Shown here: one piece after another, positions 1 through 5,806 of the stretch
Numbering within the stretch: the stretch's first letter is position 1
Layout: every line of letters begins with the position of its first letter
From: Bacteroidales bacterium UBA4417
GTDB lineage: Bacteria > Bacteroidota > Bacteroidia > Bacteroidales > UBA4417
DNA: 5,806 nt
NCBI GenBank assembly: GCA_002389705.1
Contig: DGQJ01000383.1
Coordinates: 235 to 6,040 of the forward strand
Reading direction: 5' to 3'
The notes under the pieces: model-generated
The model's input: only the letters and a program-made list of their open reading frames with translations
Database searches by the model: none
What the model was told of the DNA's origin: nothing
Position numbers and translations under genes: made by a program

Positions 1-666
1 AAAAGCGCCTTTCTCGTGCCCGAAAAGTTCGCTTTCGAGCAGGCTCTCGGTAAGGGCGCCGCAATGCACGCTTACCAGGGGATAAAATTTTCGTTGCGAA
101 TTGGCATGTATAGCTTTGGCCACGAGCTCCTTGCCGGTACCGCTTTCGCCGGTAATAATAACCGATGAATTGGTGGGAGCCACGCTTTCAATTTCGCTGA
201 GTACCCGTTTTATGGCCTCGCTTTTGCCAATGAGGTCTTCGACATTTTCGAGCGAATCGACCCTTTTTTTCAGCGTTTCATTTTCGTGGGCCAGCGAAAC
301 CTGCCGCGTTGCATTGCGTATCAGGTGCGAGAGGTCGTCGGGATCGAAAGGCTTGGTTACATAATCGAAGGCCCCTTCTTTGAGCGCTTTTACGGCAGTA
401 TCAACGCTGGCAAAAGCGGTCATAACGATGATAATGGAATCCTTATTCAGCGATTTGATGCGTTGCAGCAGCTCCAGCCCGTCCATGCCGGGCATTTTCA
501 GGTCGGTGAGGATAATATCGAAAGAGCCGGTTTCGAGCAGCGAAAGGGCTTTTTTGGCATGTTCGGCAACGTCGACCCGGTATCCGTCCTCGGTAAACCA
601 GCTGTACAACGAATCCCTGACGCTTTCCTCATCGTCGACAATCAGAATTGATATTTTTTTATCCAT
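1..666 (-). CDS. NtrC-family sigma-54-dependent response regulator (partial, N-terminal 222 residues)
   Basis: Phosphorylation-controlled transcription activator acting with sigma-54 RNA polymerase. The frame is open from an ATG at 664-666 to the window edge, and an in-frame TAA four codons upstream of that ATG leaves no longer start. Residues 1-120 form a receiver domain: acidic pair D11/D12, phosphoacceptor D55 in [11 protein letters not shown], conserved T83 and K105 (the KPF motif). A charged linker at about 125-145 ([20 protein letters not shown]) leads into the AAA+ domain, with Walker A GESGTGKE at 173-180. The sequence stops inside GHEKGAF (216-222), the start of the GAFTGA loop that contacts sigma-54. 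Walker B and the C-terminal Fis-type helix-turn-helix lie outside the window. It follows the heme-sensor kinase by 132 bp and is almost certainly its partner. Family assignment is very secure; the target promoters are unknown. Confidence 0.96.
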   Translation of the reverse strand, partial: MDKKISILIVDDEESVRDSLYSWFTEDGYRVDVAEHAKKALSLLETGSFDIILTDLKMPGMDGLELLQRIKSLNKDSIIIVMTAFASVDTAVKALKEGAFDYVTKPFDPDDLSHLIRNATRQVSLAHENETLKKRVDSLENVEDLIGKSEAIKRVLSEIESVAPTNSSVIITGESGTGKELVAKAIHANSQRKFYPLVSVHCGALTESLLESELFGHEKGAF

Positions 667-798
667 AGGGTTAAGAGGTTACATGTAGGTGATACGCATT
701 TTCATCATCCGGTAATTATAAAACAACAAGTTGCGCTGTAAATGGTATTGCGGGGTTTTTAAAAGGTCATTTTTATTTAAACCTGTTTCTGCCCCTTA
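667..798. other. 132-bp intergenic spacer between kinase and response regulator
   Basis: AT-rich spacer between the kinase stop and the regulator start. I see no convincing terminator, no TAnnTTTG-type -7 box and no strong Shine-Dalgarno sequence before the regulator ATG. A TATAAT-like string occurs on the minus strand at about 715-720 but has no matching upstream element. The spacer is long for a tightly coupled pair, so the regulator could have its own promoter, but the sequence does not settle this. Confidence 0.5.
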
Positions 799-2469
799 TT
801 ACTGCCTGACAAGCGGCAGCGTAATCGAAATGGTAGTTCCCTGTCCCGGTTCCGATTTTACCTTTATTTTTCCTTTATGACTTTGAATAATGCCATGTAC
901 AATAGGCAATCCGAGTCCAATGCCCTGCGCCTTTTGTTTGGTCGAAAAGAAAGGCTCGAAAATATGTGGCAGGTCTTCGGCCGAGATGCCAATCCCGTTG
1001 TCGATAATATCGATTCTGATGGTATCCGCATCGGGATTTGATGTTTTTATGGATATTTCACCGTTTTCGGTAACCGCTTCGGAGGCATTTACCAGCAATG
1101 CCACACAGGCCTGTTTGATCTGGTTAGGGCTGCAAAATATAAGGTCGGAGGTGGCCGAAAAATCGGTAACAAAACTTATATTTTCAATCTTAACCGGGTG
1201 CGACATCAGGTTATAGGTTTCGTGCAATATTTCGTGCAAGTGGTTGGGTTCGAAATCATCCTGATCTTTTTTCGAGAAATCGAGCAGCCCTTTCACAATC
1301 TCGCCGCAGCGTTTGGTTTCGGCTTCAATCATTTTAAGGTGTTTGAGCATCACTTCTTTTTTAGCCCCGGTAATCTCAGGATTATTGAGCAGTTTATGCA
1401 CCAGCTTGGTGTATACAAGTATGCCCGAAAGCGGATTGTTTATTTCGTGGGCCACTGATGATGAGAGCTTGCCGAGTGAGGCCAGCCGTTCGATATGGAT
1501 AAGCTCGCTTTGAGCCGTGCCAAGCTCTTCCGATTTTTTCTGCACCTTATACTCCAGCTGCTGCGACCAGTTTTCGAGTTCGGTAGTGGCACGCTGCAGG
1601 TTGTCGAGCATATCGTTAAAAGCTACGGATACCATTCGCATATCATCGAGCTGGTTTGGCCTGATTTCGACCCGCGAACTCCTGTCGCCGTTAGAAACCG
1701 AAATACTTGCCTTAATAAGCCTGCTGAGCGGTTTCTTTATTTCGTGCCGGGTAAAGAGTATTAAAAACGAAGCCAGCAGCAAAGTGGTGAGGATGGCCAG
1801 AATATAAAATTCGAGCGATGATTTTTTTACGGCAGCATCCAGCTCTTTTAGTGGCACTTTAATTACCAGCGAGCCCAGTACTTTATCGGCAGAGCTGTGC
1901 GCATGGCAATTGCTTTCGTAGCACGACTTTGTGTTGAGTATAGGCGAGCGGATTAGCAGGTGCCGCTGATCGTTTATACCCATATTCATTTTACAGCCAC
2001 TTTCGGCGGTAATAATTTTGTAGGATTTGTCGCTGCGCGGAAACATGGTGGCTATATTGGCATGGCAGCCTTTGCAATTGGCATTGAAACTTCCTGCAGT
2101 ATCCTGGGGAAAAGAGGAATAGATCAAACTATCGTTGTTGTCGTACATGCTCACATCTTCAATCCCCGGAAGGGTATGAATTACATCGAGTGTATTCTGA
2201 AGCGCACCCTTATCGTTTTCGAGCATGGAGTGATACAGGGCACCCTCAACCAGCGAACCCACGTTATTGCCGCTCTGAAGTATCATTGTGTTCAGATATT
2301 GCTCATACACCGAGCGGAATATGATACCAAACGACATAAACATGAACACCGAAAGTATGGCAATAATCAGTACAACCCTGCCATAGATTGACCTGCCGAA
2401 TTTTAAATATTTTCCAATAAAGGTGCTGGTCATATTTTTATTCTGAGGTGATTGATTTTTGGATTTCAT
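799..2469 (-). CDS. Membrane sensor histidine kinase with periplasmic c-type heme motifs
   Basis: Senses an extracytoplasmic signal and phosphorylates a partner regulator, most likely the adjacent NtrC-type protein. In the 556 residues: a basic N-terminus; TM1 at about 30-51; a periplasmic sensor at about 52-218; TM2 at about 219-240; HAMP at about 240-293; a coiled coil at about 293-325; HisKA with phosphoacceptor H341 in VAHEINNPLSG; then HATPase_c with N box N461 (NASEAV), G1 DNGIGIS at 490-496, F box FEPFFSTK at 503-510 and G2 GIGLGL at 516-521. The sensor holds CKGCH (132-136), a classical CXXCH heme c site, and CYESNCH (183-189), a CX4CH variant. Both would be exported, where c-type heme is attached. 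This resembles the heme-containing sensor domains known from Geobacter-type bacteria. ATG 2467-2469 is used; M13 is a possible alternative start. Heme attachment and the signal sensed are inferred. Confidence 0.95.
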   Translation of the reverse strand: MKSKNQSPQNKNMTSTFIGKYLKFGRSIYGRVVLIIAILSVFMFMSFGIIFRSVYEQYLNTMILQSGNNVGSLVEGALYHSMLENDKGALQNTLDVIHTLPGIEDVSMYDNNDSLIYSSFPQDTAGSFNANCKGCHANIATMFPRSDKSYKIITAESGCKMNMGINDQRHLLIRSPILNTKSCYESNCHAHSSADKVLGSLVIKVPLKELDAAVKKSSLEFYILAILTTLLLASFLILFTRHEIKKPLSRLIKASISVSNGDRSSRVEIRPNQLDDMRMVSVAFNDMLDNLQRATTELENWSQQLEYKVQKKSEELGTAQSELIHIERLASLGKLSSSVAHEINNPLSGILVYTKLVHKLLNNPEITGAKKEVMLKHLKMIEAETKRCGEIVKGLLDFSKKDQDDFEPNHLHEILHETYNLMSHPVKIENISFVTDFSATSDLIFCSPNQIKQACVALLVNASEAVTENGEISIKTSNPDADTIRIDIIDNGIGISAEDLPHIFEPFFSTKQKAQGIGLGLPIVHGIIQSHKGKIKVKSEPGQGTTISITLPLVRQ

Positions 2470-2539
2470 TTCCCTTTTTTTTGCACTGTTTAATCACTGG
2501 TTTTGAAATGCATATATTCAATCTGATATATGTATCAAC

Positions 2540-2547
2540 CAAATATA
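2540..2547 (-). promoter_or_regulatory. Candidate Bacteroidota -7 promoter element for the kinase-regulator unit
   Basis: On the minus strand this reads TATATTTG, an exact match to the TAnnTTTG -7 consensus known for the primary sigma factor of Bacteroidota. It would start transcription near 2533, giving a leader of about 64 nt before the kinase ATG. No clear TTTG -33 box sits 19-21 nt upstream, because that stretch is the arm of the terminator hairpin, so this is a weak call. An alternative is a sigma-70-like TTGATA-16-TATATG pair on the minus strand, between about 2538 and 2511. Confidence 0.35.
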
Positions 2548-2583
2548 AAGAAAAACTGATGAACTTTTCATCAGTTTTTCTTT
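2547..2583 (-). terminator. Strong intrinsic terminator at the end of the redox operon
   Basis: A perfect 17-bp inverted repeat (2547-2563 and 2567-2583) with a 3-nt loop. On the minus strand the descending arm is TTCATCAGTTTTTCTTT, followed by more T-rich sequence. It lies about 80 nt past the stop codon of the membrane-anchored GcvH-like gene and 78 nt before the kinase start, so it separates the redox operon from the two-component system. The arm is symmetrical and could act in both directions, but no plus-strand gene is present to need it. Confidence 0.85.
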
Positions 2584-2633
2584 ATCCGTAATAAAAAGGA
2601 CCTTTTTTTGTTCCATCTGATCAAAACAACAAA

Positions 2634-2648
2634 TTACCAGGCTGGTAA
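2634..2648 (-). repeat. Short palindrome just past the GcvH-like stop codon
   Basis: TTACCAG-g-CTGGTAA, a 15-bp odd palindrome with 7-bp arms. As RNA it would fold as six pairs around a 3-nt loop, followed on the minus strand by TTTGTTGTTTT. It could be a weak first terminator, a 3'-end stabilising hairpin, or a protein-binding site. The symmetry is visible in the sequence; any function is unproven. Confidence 0.4.
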
Positions 2649-2662
2649 ACAGGAAGGTAATA

Positions 2663-3376
2663 TCATGGATTTAAAAACTCCTGTTGAAAATCAAGCCATA
2701 AATCATCGGGTAATTCCGAAAGCGAATTTTCGGCTAATTCGCCTCCATCCTGCAAAACAATCATTGCAGTTTCGGGCGAGTACCGCGAGAGCCGGGTAGC
2801 TAAAAAATCCTTATATCGAATCAGTTCTTTACTCAACCAGTTGGTAGCATCTTCGGCCATCAGGAAAGAGGGAATTTCTTCAATCCATAACGATGGTTTC
2901 ACATTGTAAAGCCAGCCCTGTCCGTAAGGATCGTTATTTAGCAAAGCGGTATTCGCTTCCAATCCGGGGTTTATGGTGACAATGGTTCCTGAAATGGGCG
3001 AAAACACTTTCAGTGATTTATCATTCTGGTCCAGCTCGGCCATCAACTCCCCTTTCCTGACACGTTCACCTGGTTTTTTAAGCAAGCGGATCCTGAGTTC
3101 TCCGGTAATGTTCAGCAGGAAATCGTCAACGCCAACCAAGGCAGTTCCTGATTTTTCGAGAAAAGCCCAGGTGTGGTTTTTACTGTGAAAAATACCTTGC
3201 GGGATATTAAGTATTGCGGCTGAAAGCGCATCAACTGCCTTACTGAACTGTTCTTTCACTTTTGCCGGTTTGTTTAATGTCAGCCAAAAAGGAATCAGCA
3301 TCAGCAAAAATGCTATGATCACCAGGTATTCTATACCCTTGGTATCAAATATGTTGTAATAAGTAAATCCTTCCAT
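2663..3376 (-). CDS. Membrane-anchored GcvH-like (lipoyl-fold) protein, possibly not lipoylated
   Basis: 237 residues. A short acidic N-terminus precedes one membrane helix at about 15-35, then a Lys-rich stretch (K36, K39, K41, K46) that by the positive-inside rule puts the rest in the cytoplasm. Residues 67-160 match the glycine cleavage H protein fold: HTWAFLEKSGTALVGVDDFL, then LMAELDQNDKSLKVFSPISG, ending NNDPYGQGWLYNVKPS. Aligned on the SPISG turn, the lipoyl-lysine position is D119, with K120 one residue off. A C-terminal extension (about 164-237) contains KDFLA and LQDGGEL and is shared with the gene at 5574-5806. Genuine H protein is soluble, about 130 residues, with an ESVKA-type lysine and accompanies gcvT/gcvP; none of that holds here. 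It starts 11 bp after the HybB-like stop and is the last gene of the operon. Family is secure, function unknown; an accessory or scaffold role in the redox complex is an inference. Confidence 0.9.
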   Translation of the reverse strand: MEGFTYYNIFDTKGIEYLVIIAFLLMLIPFWLTLNKPAKVKEQFSKAVDALSAAILNIPQGIFHSKNHTWAFLEKSGTALVGVDDFLLNITGELRIRLLKKPGERVRKGELMAELDQNDKSLKVFSPISGTIVTINPGLEANTALLNNDPYGQGWLYNVKPSLWIEEIPSFLMAEDATNWLSKELIRYKDFLATRLSRYSPETAMIVLQDGGELAENSLSELPDDLWLDFQQEFLNP

Positions 3377-3387
3377 GGTATTATGTG

Positions 3388-4656
3388 TTATGCTCTTTGT
3401 ATTTTTTTGGCAAGAGCCGGTTTATCAGTTAATTTATCTTCATTTACCCATTTGGGCGATTCCCTGAGCACCGGCAAGCGGTTAATAACCCACCTGAAAA
3501 TCCATATCTCGGTAAACAGCACCGTGAGTGTAACTACAATTTCCATCCACGAGGGCACATAGCGCACTGCCATATCCCATTTGAAACCTATTACGGTAAC
3601 GTTGAGCCGGTTCAGTATCACACCCAGCATAGTGAGTATGGCTGCCAGCCTGATCAGAAATACATTATTGGCTTTGTAACTGTAGAAATAAAGTACCATA
3701 GGTACCAAAACAAAACCAATCATTTCGAGCAGATACCAGTGCCCCATGGGCGTATTTAGCAGGTCCCAGTGTTTGCCATGCACCAGCACCAGCAGTTGCA
3801 GGAAAAAGTAGGCAAACATGGCACCGGTACAAATTTTCGACAGGCCGTGAATGATGTTATGATGTTCGTTACGGTGCTTGTCGCTGATTTGCCCCGAAAA
3901 CACACGCTGACTGATAGACCCTTCAAAAATTACCATCGAAAGCCCGGCAAAAATGCTGGATACCAGGAACAGTATCGGGATAAACTCCGAATACCACAGT
4001 GGGTGGATTTTTTCCTTTGCCATGAGGAATAGCGCCCCCAATCCCGATTGGTGAAGCATGGACAAGGTGATACCAAATATTACAGCCGCGAGTGTCATCC
4101 CCGAAAGGATTTTATGCGCGCGGCGTGCCCCCAGCCATTCGGCAATGGCTGGTGAAAATTCAATAAGCTGGGCTATCATGTACAGCAGGAAATGCCAGGC
4201 CACCAGGAACAACACGGAGCTCACCCCGAAATTATTCCCTATAATCGGGTTTATAACATTCCACGGGCGCCCCAGGTCGAGCAGTAATGCGCCGGCATAA
4301 AACAGGTATGCCAGGAACCCGTTAAGCACCGTAACCCGCACAATGGAATGGTACTTTTTCATATTGAGGATATACACCATAAAAGTAATCACGTAGGCAC
4401 CGCCGGCAAATGCAACGCCGGTTACCACATCAAAGCCTATCCACAAACCCCAGGGCACATCCTGCGAAAGGTTGGTAATAGCGCCTATGCCTTTCCAGAA
4501 CCGGATCACAATCAATCCAATCCCCAGGAAAATAATGGGAATGGAAATGATATTAAACGGGGTGAGCCACCTGCCTTTGGGTTTCATTTGCCTGAACAGG
4601 AATTTCCAGATGGACTTCCCATCGTTATCAGCCGATATTAAATGACCACTATTCAT
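3388..4656 (-). CDS. hybB: NrfD/PsrC superfamily membrane protein, HybB type (hydrogenase-2-like quinone-reactive subunit)
   Basis: Integral membrane subunit that, in its family, passes electrons between a periplasmic iron-sulfur protein and the quinone pool. In the 422 residues I count about ten hydrophobic segments, the first at about 35-52. HybB-like blocks in order: PWGLWIGFD (68-76), LDLGRPWN (126-133), LHQSGLGALF (201-210), HPLWYSE (218-224), IFEGS (243-247), and a C-terminal NRLNVTVIGF (349-358) with VPSWMEI (367-373). These resemble remembered E. coli HybB (PWGVWIAFD, MHQSSMGSL, HPLWQS, IFEGS) better than PsrC or NrfD. Length is slightly above HybB's 392. A His-rich cytoplasmic or periplasmic loop occurs at 261-270. 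Its start codon lies inside the stop of the Fe-S gene (8-nt overlap), which implies translational coupling and a shared complex. No heme b is expected in this family. The partner enzyme need not be a hydrogenase, so the symbol marks family resemblance only. Confidence 0.93.
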   Translation of the reverse strand: MNSGHLISADNDGKSIWKFLFRQMKPKGRWLTPFNIISIPIIFLGIGLIVIRFWKGIGAITNLSQDVPWGLWIGFDVVTGVAFAGGAYVITFMVYILNMKKYHSIVRVTVLNGFLAYLFYAGALLLDLGRPWNVINPIIGNNFGVSSVLFLVAWHFLLYMIAQLIEFSPAIAEWLGARRAHKILSGMTLAAVIFGITLSMLHQSGLGALFLMAKEKIHPLWYSEFIPILFLVSSIFAGLSMVIFEGSISQRVFSGQISDKHRNEHHNIIHGLSKICTGAMFAYFFLQLLVLVHGKHWDLLNTPMGHWYLLEMIGFVLVPMVLYFYSYKANNVFLIRLAAILTMLGVILNRLNVTVIGFKWDMAVRYVPSWMEIVVTLTVLFTEIWIFRWVINRLPVLRESPKWVNEDKLTDKPALAKKIQRA

Positions 4657-5518
4657 TGTCTTGCGGTTTTGTTGAGTTATCTTTTTTGGTAGCCTGCTGT
4701 ATACCTAACAACAAGGCAGGGGCCAATACAAAAACTGACGGAACACTGTACAGGAATCCCTTGGTAAGCGCCGGGTACGAAGCACTCTGAACGGAGGTGT
4801 TTAATCCGATTTCCTTAAATGGCACCGGCGAAATATACAGCCAGCAGGTTCCGCCGGCTTCGTTTTCGCCATAAATCTGGTTATAATATAGGTCGGGCTT
4901 TTCGAAAATGCGGCGCCTGGCTTCCTGAATCAGTTCCCTGCGGGTACCAAACATCAGGGCTTCGTTGGGGCAGTTTTCGACACAGGCCGGCAATTCGCCT
5001 TTTTTCACCCTTGTTTCGAAACACATGGTGCATTTTTCGATTTTTGGATTCGCGCTGTGGTATTCAAATTTGGGGATATTAAAAGGGCACGAAACCATGC
5101 AATACCGGCAACCCATGCATTTATCTTCGCGCCATATTACCGGTCCATCCTTGGATTTTGTCATTGCCTGGGTAAGGCAGGCCGAAGCACAGGCTGGCTC
5201 GTTGCAATGCATGCACTGCATTTTGCAATACACTATGCCTTTGGATGTTTTGTATTCATTTACCACAGTGCGGTGTTTATCATCGGTGGTGCGTAATCCC
5301 TTAATGTCCTTGGTGGGTAAAGGTTCGGGCAGGCCGTTGGCATCAGCACAATCGTACTCGCAACCGCGGCAACCCTTGCAACGTGCAGCATCGTACAATA
5401 CCCCCCTGAATTCGAGGCTGGCTTTGGCCCCGGGCGCTGCTTTAAGTTCCTTCCCAACTGCCAGGGTCAGACCTGTGGCACCCAGTATTCTGAAAAAGTC
5501 ACGACGATGTAAATCCAT
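4649..5518 (-). CDS. hybA: Tat-exported four-cluster [4Fe-4S] protein, HybA type
   Basis: Electron-transfer subunit expected on the outer face of the cytoplasmic membrane, wiring a catalytic subunit to the HybB-like quinone protein. In the 289 residues: twin-arginine signal RRDFFRILG at 5-13 with a hydrophobic stretch to about 22; cluster motif 1 C47-C50-C53-C57 (CKGCRGCEYDC); motif 2 C102-C105-C110-C114; motif 3 C134-C137-C140-C144 (CMGCRYCMVSC); motif 4 C163-C166 with C179-C183. All sixteen cluster cysteines are present, plus an extra C98. A block YGENEAGGTCWLYISPVPF (216-234) and a membrane tail at about 254-275 are features of E. coli HybA and separate it from shorter DmsB/PsrB ferredoxins. 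The start ATG is preceded by AAAAGGA. It follows the partial GcvH-like gene by 55 bp and overlaps the HybB-like gene. The family is clear; association with a true hydrogenase is not shown in this window. Confidence 0.94.
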   Translation of the reverse strand: MDLHRRDFFRILGATGLTLAVGKELKAAPGAKASLEFRGVLYDAARCKGCRGCEYDCADANGLPEPLPTKDIKGLRTTDDKHRTVVNEYKTSKGIVYCKMQCMHCNEPACASACLTQAMTKSKDGPVIWREDKCMGCRYCMVSCPFNIPKFEYHSANPKIEKCTMCFETRVKKGELPACVENCPNEALMFGTRRELIQEARRRIFEKPDLYYNQIYGENEAGGTCWLYISPVPFKEIGLNTSVQSASYPALTKGFLYSVPSVFVLAPALLLGIQQATKKDNSTKPQDNE

Positions 5519-5573
5519 TTCCTTTTAGTTTTTAGGATGAATGTTTTAATGAGAAAAATTAAGAAGTGAAAAG

Positions 5574-5806
5574 TTATTTGTAAGTGTCGAGGAATTTAGT
5601 CTGGAAATCGTCCCAAACTTCAGGCCCGAACTCTGCCAGTACGCCTTCTTTCAGCACACCGCCATCCTGCATCACAGCATGCGAGTATTCGAGGCTGCCG
5701 GGTTTAAGTGTTAATGCGAGAAAATCTTTGAGTCTTGAGAATTCATTATCTATCCAAAGCCTGTATTTGCCGGCCATATCCATAAGTTGCGTTTCCTTTA
5801 ACCAGC
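5574..5806 (-). CDS. GcvH-like protein, C-terminal fragment (paralogue of the gene at 2663-3376)
   Basis: The frame is open to the window edge: codons before the ATG at 5781-5783 read WLKETQL without a stop, so this is the 3' end of a longer gene and that ATG is internal. The 76 visible residues align without gaps to residues 164-237 of the membrane-anchored GcvH-like protein, with about 30 of 74 positions identical by hand count, including KDFLA, QDGG, WxDFQ and FL. The lipoyl-fold domain itself would lie upstream and cannot be seen, so its lipoyl lysine and any membrane anchor cannot be judged. It is the first visible gene of the operon and stops 55 bp before the Tat Fe-S gene. Paralogy is well supported; naming it GcvH-like rests wholly on that alignment. 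Confidence 0.85.
   Translation of the reverse strand, partial: WLKETQLMDMAGKYRLWIDNEFSRLKDFLALTLKPGSLEYSHAVMQDGGVLKEGVLAEFGPEVWDDFQTKFLDTYK

Noticed and set aside
286..651. Plus-strand open frames at the left end
   Set aside because: They are antisense to the receiver and AAA+ domains of the response regulator, which reads intact on the minus strand.
679..708. Nine-codon minus-strand frame (MMKMRITYM) just before the response regulator
   Set aside because: Too short to support; no ribosome binding site and no attenuator structure around it.
1960..2391. 143-codon plus-strand open frame opposite the kinase sensor
   Set aside because: Lies entirely antisense to the well-supported heme sensor domain; composition looks like a frame shadow.
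2593..2607. AAAAAGG-A-CCTTTTT palindrome as a second terminator
   Set aside because: A one-base loop cannot fold and the opened form has only A-T pairs, so it adds little beside the strong hairpin at 2547-2583.
2608..2799. 63-codon plus-strand frame starting in the intergenic region
   Set aside because: Most of it overlaps the C-terminal coding part of the GcvH-like gene in antisense; no domain is visible and its start lies beside the terminator region.
4965..5528. 187-codon plus-strand open frame opposite the HybA-type gene
   Set aside because: Antisense shadow of a gene with clear Fe-S motifs; the translation has no recognisable domain and no convincing ribosome binding site.
5574..5783. 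A complete 69-residue gene starting at the ATG at 5781-5783
   Set aside because: The frame stays open upstream to the window edge and those residues also align with the paralogue, so the ATG is internal to a truncated gene.
1..5806. CRISPR arrays, tRNA/rRNA genes, insertion sequences or attachment sites
   Set aside because: No regularly spaced repeats, no RNA gene signatures and no transposase or integrase were seen; the region is well filled with same-strand genes.

Overview
The window reads as a piece of an anaerobic or facultatively anaerobic Bacteroidota genome, probably a marine or sediment Bacteroidales/Marinilabiliales type. The basis is the style of the proteins, moderate GC, weak Shine-Dalgarno sequences and one TAnnTTTG-type -7 box. 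The assignment is an inference, and no marker gene in the window fixes the taxon. Every gene I can support lies on the minus strand, so transcription runs from high to low coordinates.

Right part (5806 to 2663), a membrane redox operon: the C-terminal end of a GcvH-like (lipoyl-domain family) protein, cut by the window edge; a Tat-exported protein with four [4Fe-4S] motifs and a C-terminal membrane tail, of HybA type; a ten-helix-class NrfD/HybB quinone-reactive membrane protein whose start overlaps the previous stop by 8 bases; and a complete GcvH-like protein with an N-terminal membrane anchor. The two GcvH-like proteins share a C-terminal extension and are paralogues. No hydrogenase or other catalytic subunit is visible. 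The usual neighbours of HybA/HybB are replaced here by GcvH-like genes on both sides. The lipoyl-lysine position of the complete GcvH-like protein appears to hold Asp, with a Lys one residue later.

Middle (2662 to 2470): a strong 17-bp-stem hairpin terminator ends the redox operon and directly abuts a Bacteroidota-like -7 promoter element for the next unit.

Left part (2469 to 1), a two-component system: a membrane histidine kinase whose periplasmic sensor carries a CXXCH and a CX4CH c-type heme motif, followed after 132 bp by an NtrC-family sigma-54-dependent response regulator, cut by the window edge inside its AAA+ GAFTGA loop.

Working picture (inference): the heme-bearing kinase reads redox state or a small ligand outside the cytoplasmic membrane and controls, through the sigma-54 activator, a HybA/HybB-like quinone-linked electron-transfer complex with accessory lipoyl-fold proteins, whose catalytic partner would be encoded upstream, beyond position 5806.
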